A stretch of 64,000 bases of DNA, from the IMG/VR virus record IMGVR_UViG_3300033998_000095, positions 48,007 through 112,006 of that record; one strand, given 5' to 3'. The first letter of the stretch is position 1. Each line of letters begins with the position of its first letter. This document shows, one piece after another, positions 17,094-26,271 of this stretch. The position numbers and the translations under genes are program-made. The stretch is from a virus. Under the pieces are notes generated by a model, which saw only the letters and a list, made by a program, of their open reading frames with translations, was not told where the DNA came from and ran no database searches.

Positions 17094-17474
17094 TTATTCT
17101 GTTTTCTCTGTAGTAGTTTGCTGAGATTCAGCAACGTGTTCAGTATATCCAGGTATATCTTTTACACTATCAGCTATTGGTACGCACATAATGAATTCAT
17201 CATCACTAATAAATTCTAGATTTTCCAACTTTACCATAAAATACTTAGCTAACTCATTAGATCTAATACCAGTTACAGTTTCAAATGCAACCATCTTTAT
17301 ATCATCGATACTTCTAAATGCATTTGGTACTAATACCTTAAAAGAAGAACCATGTCTAGATATCAACGATACAACTGCAGATACATGGTCATTGTCTGCT
17401 CCTTCTGTAAAAGCACTATCTTTACATGAAATATTGATTGTTACTAATATAGAACTTGCACCTTGATATTTCAT
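17094..17474 (-). CDS. Hypothetical protein
   Basis: 126 residues behind AGGAGG. An alpha/beta fold with several hydrophobic strands (SILVTINISC, SFKVLVPNAF, EFIMCVPIAD) and a polar Thr/Gln/Glu tail. No family recognised. It has its own consensus promoter at 17519-17547. Confidence 0.65.
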   Translation of the reverse strand: MKYQGASSILVTINISCKDSAFTEGADNDHVSAVVSLISRHGSSFKVLVPNAFRSIDDIKMVAFETVTGIRSNELAKYFMVKLENLEFISDDEFIMCVPIADSVKDIPGYTEHVAESQQTTTEKTE

Positions 17475-17518
17475 TTTAATACCTCCTGTAGTTTATGATA
17501 GGTATCTCTATCAGTATC

Positions 17519-17547
17519 ATTCTACCAAGTAAGATAATAACTGTCAA
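17519..17547 (-). promoter_or_regulatory. Sigma-70/sigma-A type promoter
   Basis: Minus strand TTGACA (17547-17542), 17-base spacer, TAGAAT (17524-17519), about 45 bases before the ATG at 17474. A near-perfect host-type promoter, likely early. Confidence 0.75.
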
Positions 17548-17568
17548 GTCTATTTTTTTAGAAATATT

Positions 17569-17607
17569 CAGTGGTTAGAAGTCCGCTACGCAGCCCTCTA
17601 ACCACTG
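17569..17607 (-). terminator. Hairpin downstream of the PAS operon
   Basis: An 11-bp stem CAGTGGTTAGA/TCTAACCACTG with a 17-base GC-richer loop. It lies after the stop of the gene ending at 17689 and before the next promoter, the position of a terminator. The T-run on the minus strand is poor. Confidence 0.45.
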
Positions 17608-17688
17608 ATGAGAAGATACTATAATCCTATCTGATGATGAGTAATACCTAGTATATAATAACATATATTATAAACAATGTCAAATAAT

Positions 17689-18255
17689 CTATGGTACTAA
17701 AGTTACATATGATATAGCTGCCATTATAATGGAAAATGCAACACTGATAACAGTTAATACCAGTTTATTATGATGTTTAAGCTCTTCAATATCAGATGTT
17801 ATTTTCATTATTTTGTCATATAATGGACTACCTACTTGAAAGACAGATTCTAATATATCTTGAGTATATTTATTTTGTAATATATCTTTTTCATTACGCC
17901 ATGTCTTAAGTTGCTCTATCATTTCTTTATTATCTTCAAACATTTTTTTAATTTCAAGTAGCATATTCTTCTCATTATCAGATATAGTATTTATTTTCTT
18001 TTCCAATAATACATCTAAAGTTTTAATACATTCATCAATTTTTTCTGATATAACTTCTCTATTTTTCATGATAATATCATAAAGTTGTGATCGAGAGGGT
18101 GGTGCAGTTACATATGTTAATAACTCATTTATTGATTTGGTAAGTTCTTTAATGGCTTCAAGGTTGTCTTCCTGAGGTTTGATGATAGTAGCTAGTATAG
18201 TCTCAACAAACTTAGCTGGTATATATTCATCTTGTGCCACGTTATGCACCACCAT
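17689..18255 (-). CDS. Coiled-coil protein with C-terminal membrane anchor
   Basis: 188 residues. Helical, coiled-coil-like sequence throughout (DECIKTLDVLLEKKIN, ILEIKKMFEDNKEMIEQLK), ending in a single hydrophobic segment (LVLTVISVAFSIIMAAISYV) at the extreme C-terminus, so tail-anchored in the membrane. Its start overlaps the end of the upstream sensor-like gene by 14 bases, implying coupled translation and probably a joint function. Family unknown. Confidence 0.7.
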   Translation of the reverse strand: MVVHNVAQDEYIPAKFVETILATIIKPQEDNLEAIKELTKSINELLTYVTAPPSRSQLYDIIMKNREVISEKIDECIKTLDVLLEKKINTISDNEKNMLLEIKKMFEDNKEMIEQLKTWRNEKDILQNKYTQDILESVFQVGSPLYDKIMKITSDIEELKHHNKLVLTVISVAFSIIMAAISYVTLVP

Positions 18256-19690
18256 TTCTTGTTTTTATAGCTGAAAGTTTTTCCTTCATCTTGGTAAATT
18301 CTCTTTTCATATCAGCATAAGTTTTACCATTATTTATAAAATACTGGTTAGTAATAAGTTCTACATCTTTTTTAATTTTTTCAAATTCTCTTATTTGTTC
18401 TGTTATATCTGTACCTATAGAAATAATACCAATTATGTCTTTATTAAAAAGTAATGGTGCATGTGTAAAACTGTACCAGTCATTACTATTAGTTTTAATT
18501 GTGTGTTCTATTGGTTTTCTATGTTCAAGTATTAATTTATCTATACGATACAATGCATCTACAAATTCTTTGTTATTTGCAAATATATCTTTGTAATGCT
18601 GTCCTATAATATCCATGTAAGTTAACTTAGATGTGACCAATGAGGATTCTACTAATTGTTTATTTGAGTATATTATAATACCTGTTTTGTCGTGTACAAA
18701 TAATAAGTTTGGTATTTGATCTGTAATAATCTTGAGGAGAGTATCCATTTTATAAAGCTCTTTTTGGAGGGCTATATATTCTGTTAGGTTTACAGCATGA
18801 CCTATTATTCCTTCTGCATTAATACCATCACTGCTAAGTATTGGTGCTTTATAGACACTATATGTTTCATATTTGTTTTTATTATATCCAGATTCAACAT
18901 AATTAACAGATTCTTTATTTTGAATTACTTGTTTATCTGTTTCATTAACAGTATCTGGTTTAAAGTTCTGGAGTTTATATTTCAAAAGTTTTGTATTATA
19001 AAAGTAATCATATGTTTTGTTAAGTACATCTTCACTATCTTGGGCGTCTAAAAATTCCATTACTTTTTCGTTTATATATGTATATTTACCATTAGCATCT
19101 TTTGTCCAAAGATAATCAGGTATAATATCTTGGATGGCCCTAATAAATCTGCTTTTCTGTATAACTGTGCTTAAATATAATATTTTAAAAACAGCAGAAG
19201 ATATTAATCCTGCAAATAACGCTAATGTATCAAAAAATATATCAGGCATATTGTTATTAATCTTTATAATTAATAAGGCAGTAGGTATATTAGTATACAA
19301 TATTGGGGCTATAAATAGTTTATTATTATCATCTAATGTTTGAATAGTATATTGATCATCTTTAATAGATTCAGAATTAAATAGGTTAATTATATCATTC
19401 TGAGAAATATAATCTTCTGGAATTGGAATTTCTAACTCCTTTAATAACATAGATGGATATATAACACTTTTATCTATTGGGTCGATAATAGAAGTATTAT
19501 TAAATACCAACCATATATTTTCAATATTTTCCACCATTTGTTTTAATTCATTAAATATATATAGTATATTATTTTTTAGATTAGTGATCACTGTCTCTTT
19601 AACAAAAGTTGTACTATACTTGGAAATAAGATAAAGTAATCGTATTGTTGGTACATTATTGATAAAATCATTATCGTTAATCTTACACAT
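18242..19690 (-). CDS. GAF/PAS/PAS sensory protein without output domain
   Basis: 482 residues. Residues ~30-180 look GAF-like (ENIWLVFNNTSIIDP; KLFIAPILYTNIPTALLIIKI). Two PAS domains follow at ~190-310 (IIPDYLWTKDANGKYTYIN, then GIIGHAVNLTEYI) and ~315-435 (QIPNLLFVHDKTGIIIYSN, then IIGIISIGTDITEQ). A short coiled-coil tail ends the protein. There is no kinase, GGDEF or DNA-binding domain. Such multi-sensor proteins are unusual in phages. The coupled downstream membrane coiled-coil protein could be its effector (inference). Confidence 0.75.
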   Translation of the reverse strand: MCKINDNDFINNVPTIRLLYLISKYSTTFVKETVITNLKNNILYIFNELKQMVENIENIWLVFNNTSIIDPIDKSVIYPSMLLKELEIPIPEDYISQNDIINLFNSESIKDDQYTIQTLDDNNKLFIAPILYTNIPTALLIIKINNNMPDIFFDTLALFAGLISSAVFKILYLSTVIQKSRFIRAIQDIIPDYLWTKDANGKYTYINEKVMEFLDAQDSEDVLNKTYDYFYNTKLLKYKLQNFKPDTVNETDKQVIQNKESVNYVESGYNKNKYETYSVYKAPILSSDGINAEGIIGHAVNLTEYIALQKELYKMDTLLKIITDQIPNLLFVHDKTGIIIYSNKQLVESSLVTSKLTYMDIIGQHYKDIFANNKEFVDALYRIDKLILEHRKPIEHTIKTNSNDWYSFTHAPLLFNKDIIGIISIGTDITEQIREFEKIKKDVELITNQYFINNGKTYADMKREFTKMKEKLSAIKTRNGGA

Positions 19691-19756
19691 TTATATAACC
19701 CTCCATTTTATATCTCTAACTAGATAATAAGGTAAGAATAGTAACTTATATACTTA

Positions 19757-20122
19757 TTACATATTTTGTTCTGATCTTTTATATTTGTTTCGAATAATAA
19801 TAAGATTGGGTTTAAATACTAGTGATTCACATTGTTGTAACATTTTGTTGAAAGTATATAATTTATCTAACATATCTAAACTAATATTGCTGCATCGAAA
19901 AACAATAGTAAATTGCTTATTTGGCCTGGCCATAATAACTCTAACAGTTTCAGCATATGGGTCAATAATTGAGCATATGTTGTTTATTACATTTACTATT
20001 GAATCATAACTTATATTATTTTCTAAACATAAGATGATAAGTTGATTAAACGTATCATCATCAATATTAGCTTGGATACAATCATCAGGTAATAACATGT
20101 ACTTCCTCTGTGCAGTAATCAT
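19757..20122 (-). CDS. Hypothetical protein
   Basis: 121 residues (MITAQRKYMLLPDDCIQANI...), a mixed alpha/beta sequence with no motif recognised. It is the first gene leftward of the AT-rich region, with a perfect consensus promoter about 60 bases upstream, and heads the minus-strand block that includes the sensor protein. Confidence 0.6.
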   Translation of the reverse strand: MITAQRKYMLLPDDCIQANIDDDTFNQLIILCLENNISYDSIVNVINNICSIIDPYAETVRVIMARPNKQFTIVFRCSNISLDMLDKLYTFNKMLQQCESLVFKPNLIIIRNKYKRSEQNM

Positions 20123-20177
20123 AGTAAATTCAGTTTTAACCTCCTAAAGATATGTGAAGATATATTACATTAAAATA

Positions 20178-20206
20178 ATTATATTATACAAATTTATACA
20201 TGTCAA
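20178..20206 (-). promoter_or_regulatory. Perfect sigma-70/sigma-A promoter
   Basis: Minus strand TTGACA (20206-20201), spacer of exactly 17, TATAAT (20183-20178). All twelve consensus bases match. It drives leftward transcription into 20122. Confidence 0.85.
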
Positions 20207-21194
20207 CCTAGTTAAATCAAACTAAGTTAACATTGTATTTGCCAATAATTATAAACTTGAGTTTATTTTGAACTAATATTAAAATAAACTAATTGGTGTA
20301 AGAAAGTTTACTAGTATATATTTTATGGTTATAATTAAAGAGTACTGTGCTTGTTTAAACTAATGTATCAAATTAATGTGAAAATTATATTATATATCAA
20401 AATTATTTTATATAATATAAAAATATATAACCTAGAAATTTTATATTATATATAATCTTTTGAGTAAAAATGAGTGAAAATCATAAATAATATAAATTTT
20501 CTTGGTGGTGAAATTATAAAAACATTGATGCTAACTGGTGTCTCCCAAATTTGAATTTTATATTATATACGTAAACGTAAATTAGAAATTTATATAATAT
20601 AAAATATTTGATATGTTAAATATAAATAATATAAATTTCCAGAACAAATGATTTTATATAATATATATTTTACCTGGCGATAATACTTTAACTTGCAGAA
20701 TTGGGTCATACCTACTTTGTGAAAACAATAGCTTGCCTATATATTTATAATATTATAATATATTATATAACCTGAGTATATTAAAATAAAATATTATAAA
20801 TACTAGTATTTTATACATAGCTAGATAATATAATAATATTAAATACTAGTACTAGATACTAGTATTATTATTATAATATTAATATTAAAATACTAAATCT
20901 AATAATTTTATTATTTTTATAACACACACACCCTAACTCTCTTTACAGAGTTAGGGTGTGTGTTATAATTATTATAATATTACTAGTGTCTAAATATATT
21001 AATATTAATATTATATTATTATTTTAATACTAATACTAATTCTTGTATTAATAATATTATTTTTAAATATACTATTCCCTAATAACTCTTTAATATATTT
21101 AATATATCGAGTGGGTGGGCTAATATCAACACCAGTTATAGGTCTAGAGACCTAATTTTGCATAAAATTAAAACACTAAAATTAAAACACACTG
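20207..21194. other. Very AT-rich divergent intergenic region, possible replication origin
   Basis: About 1 kb without a credible gene. 20200-21110 is almost entirely A and T, with many short ATATTATA/TATAATAT palindromes and repeats of ACTAGTATT. One GC-containing hairpin stands out at 20923-20963. Genes diverge from it on both sides. An unwinding element or origin is a reasonable guess from composition, but there are no recognised initiator boxes. Confidence 0.4.
20923..20963. repeat. 17-bp hairpin in the AT-rich region
   Basis: ACACACACCCTAACTCT pairs perfectly with AGAGTTAGGGTGTGTGT around the loop CTTTAC, flanked by A/T-only sequence. Because the flanking genes diverge, it cannot terminate either of them. 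It could end an unannotated RNA or mark an origin or protein-binding site. Confidence 0.6.
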
Positions 21195-21223
21195 TTGACA
21201 ATTCCAAGATAAAAGGCTATGCT
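21195..21223 (+). promoter_or_regulatory. Sigma-70/sigma-A type promoter
   Basis: TTGACA at 21195-21200, 17-base spacer, TATGCT at 21218-21223. First of two promoter-like sites reading toward the gene at 21392. Confidence 0.65.
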
Positions 21224-21264
21224 TTAGTAGCATCAGACCTGGTTTACAAATCTCCAAAAGGGTA

Positions 21265-21294
21265 TTGACAGAATTAAACCAGCTGGTGTAGAAT
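21265..21294 (+). promoter_or_regulatory. Second sigma-70/sigma-A type promoter
   Basis: TTGACA at 21265-21270, 18-base spacer, TAGAAT at 21289-21294, about 100 bases ahead of the ATG at 21392. Confidence 0.65.
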
Positions 21295-21391
21295 TAAAAT
21301 ATCCTTGGCCAGGGGATAAGCAGTAGCACCACAAGCAGTAAAGCAAAAGCAACAAAAATTCTAAACACGAAGGAGGACATCAATCACAATC

Positions 21392-23701
21392 ATGATAAAT
21401 CAAAGATTTAGCCCAGATAAGAATGCAGTGGAGGAGGAACTGATAGAGGAGTGGATGCCTGTTGAAGGCAGCAGATGTGATTTTCAGTCTTCAACTAGGA
21501 GTTTAAAGTATTACATTGAGCACGTGATTCTTCTCAAGAAAGGCAGATACACTGGTACCATTGCTGAGTACAAGCCATTTTTCCACATGTTCATGTTCAC
21601 GATAGACAATGTGAAATTCAATGTGTACATCCCAATTGAGCATGCAGTAACCTTTGCAACAATGCTGAAGTACGTCATATCCAACAGCACAATCAACAAA
21701 GTTTTTGCATCATCAGTTACACAAGGTTGGACCATTGCACAAGATCAAAGAGATAAATCAATCATCAGGAAAGCATTTAACAAAAAAGTCATACTTGAAG
21801 TTATGCCATACATTGAGCCAGTCAGGAAGATACCTGCTTTCCTGTTCAAGTGGACAAATGGGACAACCACTTTTGACATGGTCACCACAGCAGGTGAGAT
21901 TTCAATCCTGATAGAGAGACTCAATGGATTCATCAACAACGCACCAGTATACAATGCTTTAATTAAGCAAGAGATTAGAGACAGCTACCTTGAAACTAAG
22001 CTTGAAAAGCTTGACAGCCTATATGCTATGCTACTTGAAAACAGCAAAAAAGTTGACGAACAGAGTAATAGGCTTGACAATTTCACATCCAACATCAAAC
22101 AGGAGATATCAACAGCATTCAGTGCAGCAGTTGGTTCGCTGATGGCTTATTTTATTAACACACAAAACCATTCAAATGCTTTGATTAGTCAAACTAATAC
22201 ATTAACAGGAGTGCTCACTGAAAATACAATTGGCACTATCCATGACAGTGAAAAAAATACAGAGACTGAAAGTGAGCATGATAATATTCCAGTTGAAGTT
22301 GAAATAGATACTGAGCAGTCATATGTTGACGCTAGTGAGATTAAAGAAACTCAGACAAATGAAGCTGGTGATGATGATCTAATTTCAACAGAGTTTTTAT
22401 CTGATGAAGAGATAGAACGTGAAATACAAACAATGGATAAAGATGCCTTTTTGGCTGATTTGCTCAAAGATGAGTTTAATGTTATTGGCGTAAGCAATAG
22501 TGATGTAACCAAAGAGGACATCAAATCAATTGCACAAATTGAACGTGAAGAGCTAGACAAAAATGATAAAGGACTTCATGACGATTTAGCTAAAAAGATA
22601 TCTCTAGTTAAAAATAAACCAGTTGTTGAAAATGTCCATAATTTTGAGAAGGAGATACCCTTGACAGAAGTATATCCTAAGCCCTTAATTGAATTGCTTA
22701 CTCCAGAATTAAGTGATGCTAATGTTCCTCATTCAACATTTCCTGAGGAGGTCAAAGAGTATTATTCAAGAATCAATCTTAAGAAAATCATTGAGACTAT
22801 AACCAAGGAACGTCCTAGATTAATTGATGATTCACTCTTATGCAACATGCTTGGCAATGTTTTCACCAAGAGAAATTTATCAGCAATGATGATTAATAGA
22901 GGAAACGTTGGTATACCTGCAACATCAGTACTTTATACTGCATCTTTGTTTGCAGCTGGTTATGAAGAAATGTATATGACCAAAGATAAAGATGAACGTA
23001 AACAAATTGCGTTTAAATATGGTCGCCTTGCTATGAAATCATTTCTGGAACTATATTCCAATAAAGCAGATACATCTATTGCTTCAAAGTATCATAAAGC
23101 ACTATGTGAAGATATATTTAAAGAGCAAGATGAGAAATATGTGTGGAGATTGTTTGTATTAGATAAGATGCTGGCTAAAGATAAATATGATTATAGCTAT
23201 ATTGACTTATCCCTTTCAACTTTAAAACCACAAGAGAAATACTGTCTTGTAAAAGCATTGACTGATATATATTTGCTGTTATGGTACTCTGAGGCTAAGC
23301 ATATTGCCATTGGAAGTAACACACCAGGCTTAAATATGGTAGATGCATTTACTTTGATAAATAAACCCATGTACAGATTCACCAGAATGCTAATTGTAAA
23401 TATAATAGCTAGTGCTACAACTAATGAAGAACGTAATACATTAAAATTAGCAGTGAGTGAATCAGTAGTGGCATTTGTTAAAGTATTAAAAGTACTTAAT
23501 TGGGATTTGGATGTATATAAAGATGCTGTTATAACATTACTGGGTTCTATATCCTATATTAATCAATCTGATATTAAAAATAGACCAGTTGATTCAGATG
23601 GATTCATTGAAGGTACACCTATATATGCTGGAATACCTTATGGTGATATATACTCTATTATTAAATCAACATGTGATAAGATCAAAGAGAGGTCTAGTTA
23701 A
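21392..23701 (+). CDS. Large protein of unknown function
   Basis: 769 residues, ATG behind AAGGAGG. Residues 1-215 look compact and globular (RYTGTIAEYKPFFHMFMFTI, VYIPIEHAVTFATML). Residues ~205-250 are coiled coil with a weak hydrophobic stretch (ISTAFSAAVGSLMAYFI). Residues 275-430 are acidic and disordered-looking, and 450-769 are helical. The first ~750 bases are clearly richer in G and C and use different synonymous codons from the rest. No family recognised. Confidence 0.7.
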   Translation: MINQRFSPDKNAVEEELIEEWMPVEGSRCDFQSSTRSLKYYIEHVILLKKGRYTGTIAEYKPFFHMFMFTIDNVKFNVYIPIEHAVTFATMLKYVISNSTINKVFASSVTQGWTIAQDQRDKSIIRKAFNKKVILEVMPYIEPVRKIPAFLFKWTNGTTTFDMVTTAGEISILIERLNGFINNAPVYNALIKQEIRDSYLETKLEKLDSLYAMLLENSKKVDEQSNRLDNFTSNIKQEISTAFSAAVGSLMAYFINTQNHSNALISQTNTLTGVLTENTIGTIHDSEKNTETESEHDNIPVEVEIDTEQSYVDASEIKETQTNEAGDDDLISTEFLSDEEIEREIQTMDKDAFLADLLKDEFNVIGVSNSDVTKEDIKSIAQIEREELDKNDKGLHDDLAKKISLVKNKPVVENVHNFEKEIPLTEVYPKPLIELLTPELSDANVPHSTFPEEVKEYYSRINLKKIIETITKERPRLIDDSLLCNMLGNVFTKRNLSAMMINRGNVGIPATSVLYTASLFAAGYEEMYMTKDKDERKQIAFKYGRLAMKSFLELYSNKADTSIASKYHKALCEDIFKEQDEKYVWRLFVLDKMLAKDKYDYSYIDLSLSTLKPQEKYCLVKALTDIYLLLWYSEAKHIAIGSNTPGLNMVDAFTLINKPMYRFTRMLIVNIIASATTNEERNTLKLAVSESVVAFVKVLKVLNWDLDVYKDAVITLLGSISYINQSDIKNRPVDSDGFIEGTPIYAGIPYGDIYSIIKSTCDKIKERSS

Positions 23702-23703
23702 CA

Positions 23704-24654
23704 ATGTTAAAGGAACTTATAGAATTATGGAAGAGGACTGTTATATTCACAGATAATAAAATACAATTAAGTGCCTATATCTTTGCGCCTGTTATAAAAG
23801 AACTTATAGATTATCTTTACATTAAAGATACCAGAAAGATGTATGATAAACTGTTTGAATTAGAAAAGGACAGCATCATTGATGAGTTTAGATTTGCAGA
23901 AAGCACAACAAGAGAAGATTATTTGGATTACGATAGAGACATTAAAAATATGCTTCTTGAAATTGATTGGGAACAGGTATTGTTGTTTATAGTTGATCAT
24001 TTAGATGAGTTTAAAGAAGTACTTGATAGTAATACATATAGTATATTAATTAACAAAAAAAGAATATTGGGAAAAGTAAGCAACTATAAGGAAAGCAATA
24101 AAACACCAGAACAAATAAATAGGATTAATGTTTTTCTATTAAAGGTATCAGAATATTTACCTAAGAACCATTGGTTGATATATATCCTCAAAAACCATTG
24201 GATGGGTTCTGTATTTGATTGTTTAAACAGTATTCTAATAAGTTTTGTCAAATTAAATAGTTTGATTATAGATGTTATTGATGAAGTATCCAATCTGTTA
24301 TATGAACTTGATAATAGAACTAAATTATCATCATCTAACTTACTAATATTATTAAGAAACGCATCAAAATATTATGATAAATATGCATTGGATATAATGG
24401 ATATGCTGATTGATGGAAAGACTATAAGATATATATCTAAGATATTGGAAGAAAAAGGATTAAATACCAAAGAACGTCTATTATTAACAGATGCTGTATT
24501 ATGGATAATAACAGCAGGTAGTCTTAAATCACTAAATAATGAGAAAGATAAAGATGACAATATAATTCAATTATTGAAAGTATATTATGAAAACTTTGTT
24601 TATCCTTCTGGTAAGAGGATGTTAATTGATTATCCAATAGATTTGTCTCCTTAA
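23704..24654 (+). CDS. Hypothetical helical protein
   Basis: 316 residues, starting two bases after the previous stop and so part of one operon with it. Entirely helical-looking (ELWKRTVIFTDNKIQL; EVSNLLYELDNRTKL). No motif recognised. The spacing suggests that the two products act together. Confidence 0.65.
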   Translation: MLKELIELWKRTVIFTDNKIQLSAYIFAPVIKELIDYLYIKDTRKMYDKLFELEKDSIIDEFRFAESTTREDYLDYDRDIKNMLLEIDWEQVLLFIVDHLDEFKEVLDSNTYSILINKKRILGKVSNYKESNKTPEQINRINVFLLKVSEYLPKNHWLIYILKNHWMGSVFDCLNSILISFVKLNSLIIDVIDEVSNLLYELDNRTKLSSSNLLILLRNASKYYDKYALDIMDMLIDGKTIRYISKILEEKGLNTKERLLLTDAVLWIITAGSLKSLNNEKDKDDNIIQLLKVYYENFVYPSGKRMLIDYPIDLSP

Positions 24655-24739
24655 AATCTTTTATGTAATGGAAATGTATTTCCACTAGAATAATCACTAG
24701 TTATATTTTGTAATATGGTATAAGGAAAGGTAGATTAAT

Positions 24740-25885
24740 TTGTCTTATAAGAAAGTATCTAAAAGAGTTCCATATATACATACTACTTTTGGACCATTTA
24801 TAAATGCGCTTAGATCGTTCTTTAATACAAATGTTTATAAATTTAATTTTACAATGGTAGGAACAATGGATAAAGCAATTCAATTAATTTTTCAATCACA
24901 AGCTGATCCTAATGTGACATTACAGGGTCCATTAATGCCTATGATTGTATTTACTCCAAATTTAGTAGAACAGGTAAAAGAACTTGATTTTCCTTTTAGA
25001 TATACTACATATCATCCATTTCAATCTAAATGGTTTCAGCAACCATTTATTTTTCAAGATGGATCAGCATTGGATATAGTAACAAGACGTATGACTGGTA
25101 GTGTTGATATTAGAGTATTTGCACATTCTTTGATGGAAATACATGATATTCAGATGGCTTTTCTGGATGCTTTTAGAGGTTATGGAAAGTGGATAATGTT
25201 AAATCATATTAAGCAATTTTTAGTAATTGAAGATAATGTTAGATTATTTACAGATGAAGGTGTTGAGTTTTTAGATTGGTCTAAAACTAATTTAAGTAAT
25301 ATGCTAATAAGATCAATAAATAAAAATAAATATTACTTACAAGTTGATACTGATGTTCAAATTAGATTGGAGAGTTTAACAGATGCATCTGAATTTTATG
25401 GTGGTACAGGTTTAAGTGATTATGCATTAACTGGAGAATTAACATATGAAATAGAACTACCTGCATTATATAATCTGTATACTGATCTTGACATAGTAGA
25501 TTTTGATGTTAGTATATATAATGTGTTTGTTCCTAATTATAATCTAGATATACCACCAACAGCATCATTTAAATTAATTGGTATATCTAAAGAAGAACGT
25601 AATGATAGAGTTGCATATATGTATGCTGATGAAGATCGTTCTTTATCTTTAGCTCAAATATTAAACAGAACAGTATTTGAAGTAGAATTACCAGAAGCAG
25701 GAGAAATAGTACCATTAATATTACAGAGTAATGAAATGGACTTATCTAAAGATTTTATAGTTTTAATTAATGGTGATATCTTTGAGGATATAGAAGTTAT
25801 AGATAATCATACGATAAAAGTTAATTATACTAAACCAAACACTGAACCTATTGTAATAGAAGTAATGGAAATTAATAGATTTTAG
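24740..25885 (+). CDS. Probable virion/baseplate structural protein
   Basis: 381 residues beginning with TTG at 24740 (GGAAAGG upstream; no better ATG). Beta-rich: residues ~85-210 (GSALDIVTRRMTGSVDIRVF) resemble tail/baseplate structural proteins. The C-terminal ~70 residues form a small beta domain (FIVLINGDIFEDIEVIDNH) like those in fibres. The PAAR spike-tip gene follows 35 bases later, which supports a baseplate role. Exact T4 equivalent not assigned. Confidence 0.55.
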   Translation: MSYKKVSKRVPYIHTTFGPFINALRSFFNTNVYKFNFTMVGTMDKAIQLIFQSQADPNVTLQGPLMPMIVFTPNLVEQVKELDFPFRYTTYHPFQSKWFQQPFIFQDGSALDIVTRRMTGSVDIRVFAHSLMEIHDIQMAFLDAFRGYGKWIMLNHIKQFLVIEDNVRLFTDEGVEFLDWSKTNLSNMLIRSINKNKYYLQVDTDVQIRLESLTDASEFYGGTGLSDYALTGELTYEIELPALYNLYTDLDIVDFDVSIYNVFVPNYNLDIPPTASFKLIGISKEERNDRVAYMYADEDRSLSLAQILNRTVFEVELPEAGEIVPLILQSNEMDLSKDFIVLINGDIFEDIEVIDNHTIKVNYTKPNTEPIVIEVMEINRF

Positions 25886-25919
25886 AAACATTATTTTATT
25901 CTGAAAGGAGATAATAATA

Positions 25920-26237
25920 ATGCCAAAAGTTACAAGAATTGGAGACGAAGAAGAAAATACTTGTAACCCTGGTTATGATTGTTGTCCACATCATAGAGTG
26001 GGTACAAATGCTACTGGATCACCTAATGTTTTTGTTAATGGTAAGAAAGTACATAGAGTAGGTGATACTGGACCAACCAATTGTCCACATGGTGGTACAT
26101 TTGAATCAATTTCTGGATCACCCAATGTATTTGTTAATGGTAAAGCAGTTACAAGAATTGGTGATAGTACTAAGTGTAAGAAATGTGGATTAGTTGGTAA
26201 GCATATAAGTGGATCTCCAGATGTGATAGTAAATTAA
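25920..26237 (+). CDS. PAAR-repeat spike tip protein
   Basis: 105 residues. Repeated SPNVFVNGK motifs followed by VGDTG/IGDST (residues ~34-50, ~67-85, ~97-105), with His and Cys residues (CCPHH, NCPHGG, CKKC) that would bind metal at the tip. PAAR proteins such as T4 gp5.4 cap the gp5 spike and sharpen it for membrane puncture. The gp5-like gene is at 49198. AAAGGAG precedes the ATG. Confidence 0.88.
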   Translation: MPKVTRIGDEEENTCNPGYDCCPHHRVGTNATGSPNVFVNGKKVHRVGDTGPTNCPHGGTFESISGSPNVFVNGKAVTRIGDSTKCKKCGLVGKHISGSPDVIVN

Positions 26238-26271
26238 ATACTATTTTTAGTAGGGAGGTTAATTATTTATC

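Noticed and set aside
20207-21110. CRISPR array or tRNA cluster in the AT-rich region
   Set aside because: Short AT palindromes are irregular with no repeat-spacer spacing, and no acceptor/T-loop pattern was seen here or elsewhere in the window.
24660-24700. Short GGAAAT/ATTTCC hairpin between two genes
   Set aside because: Six base pairs with no T-run; too weak for a terminator call.
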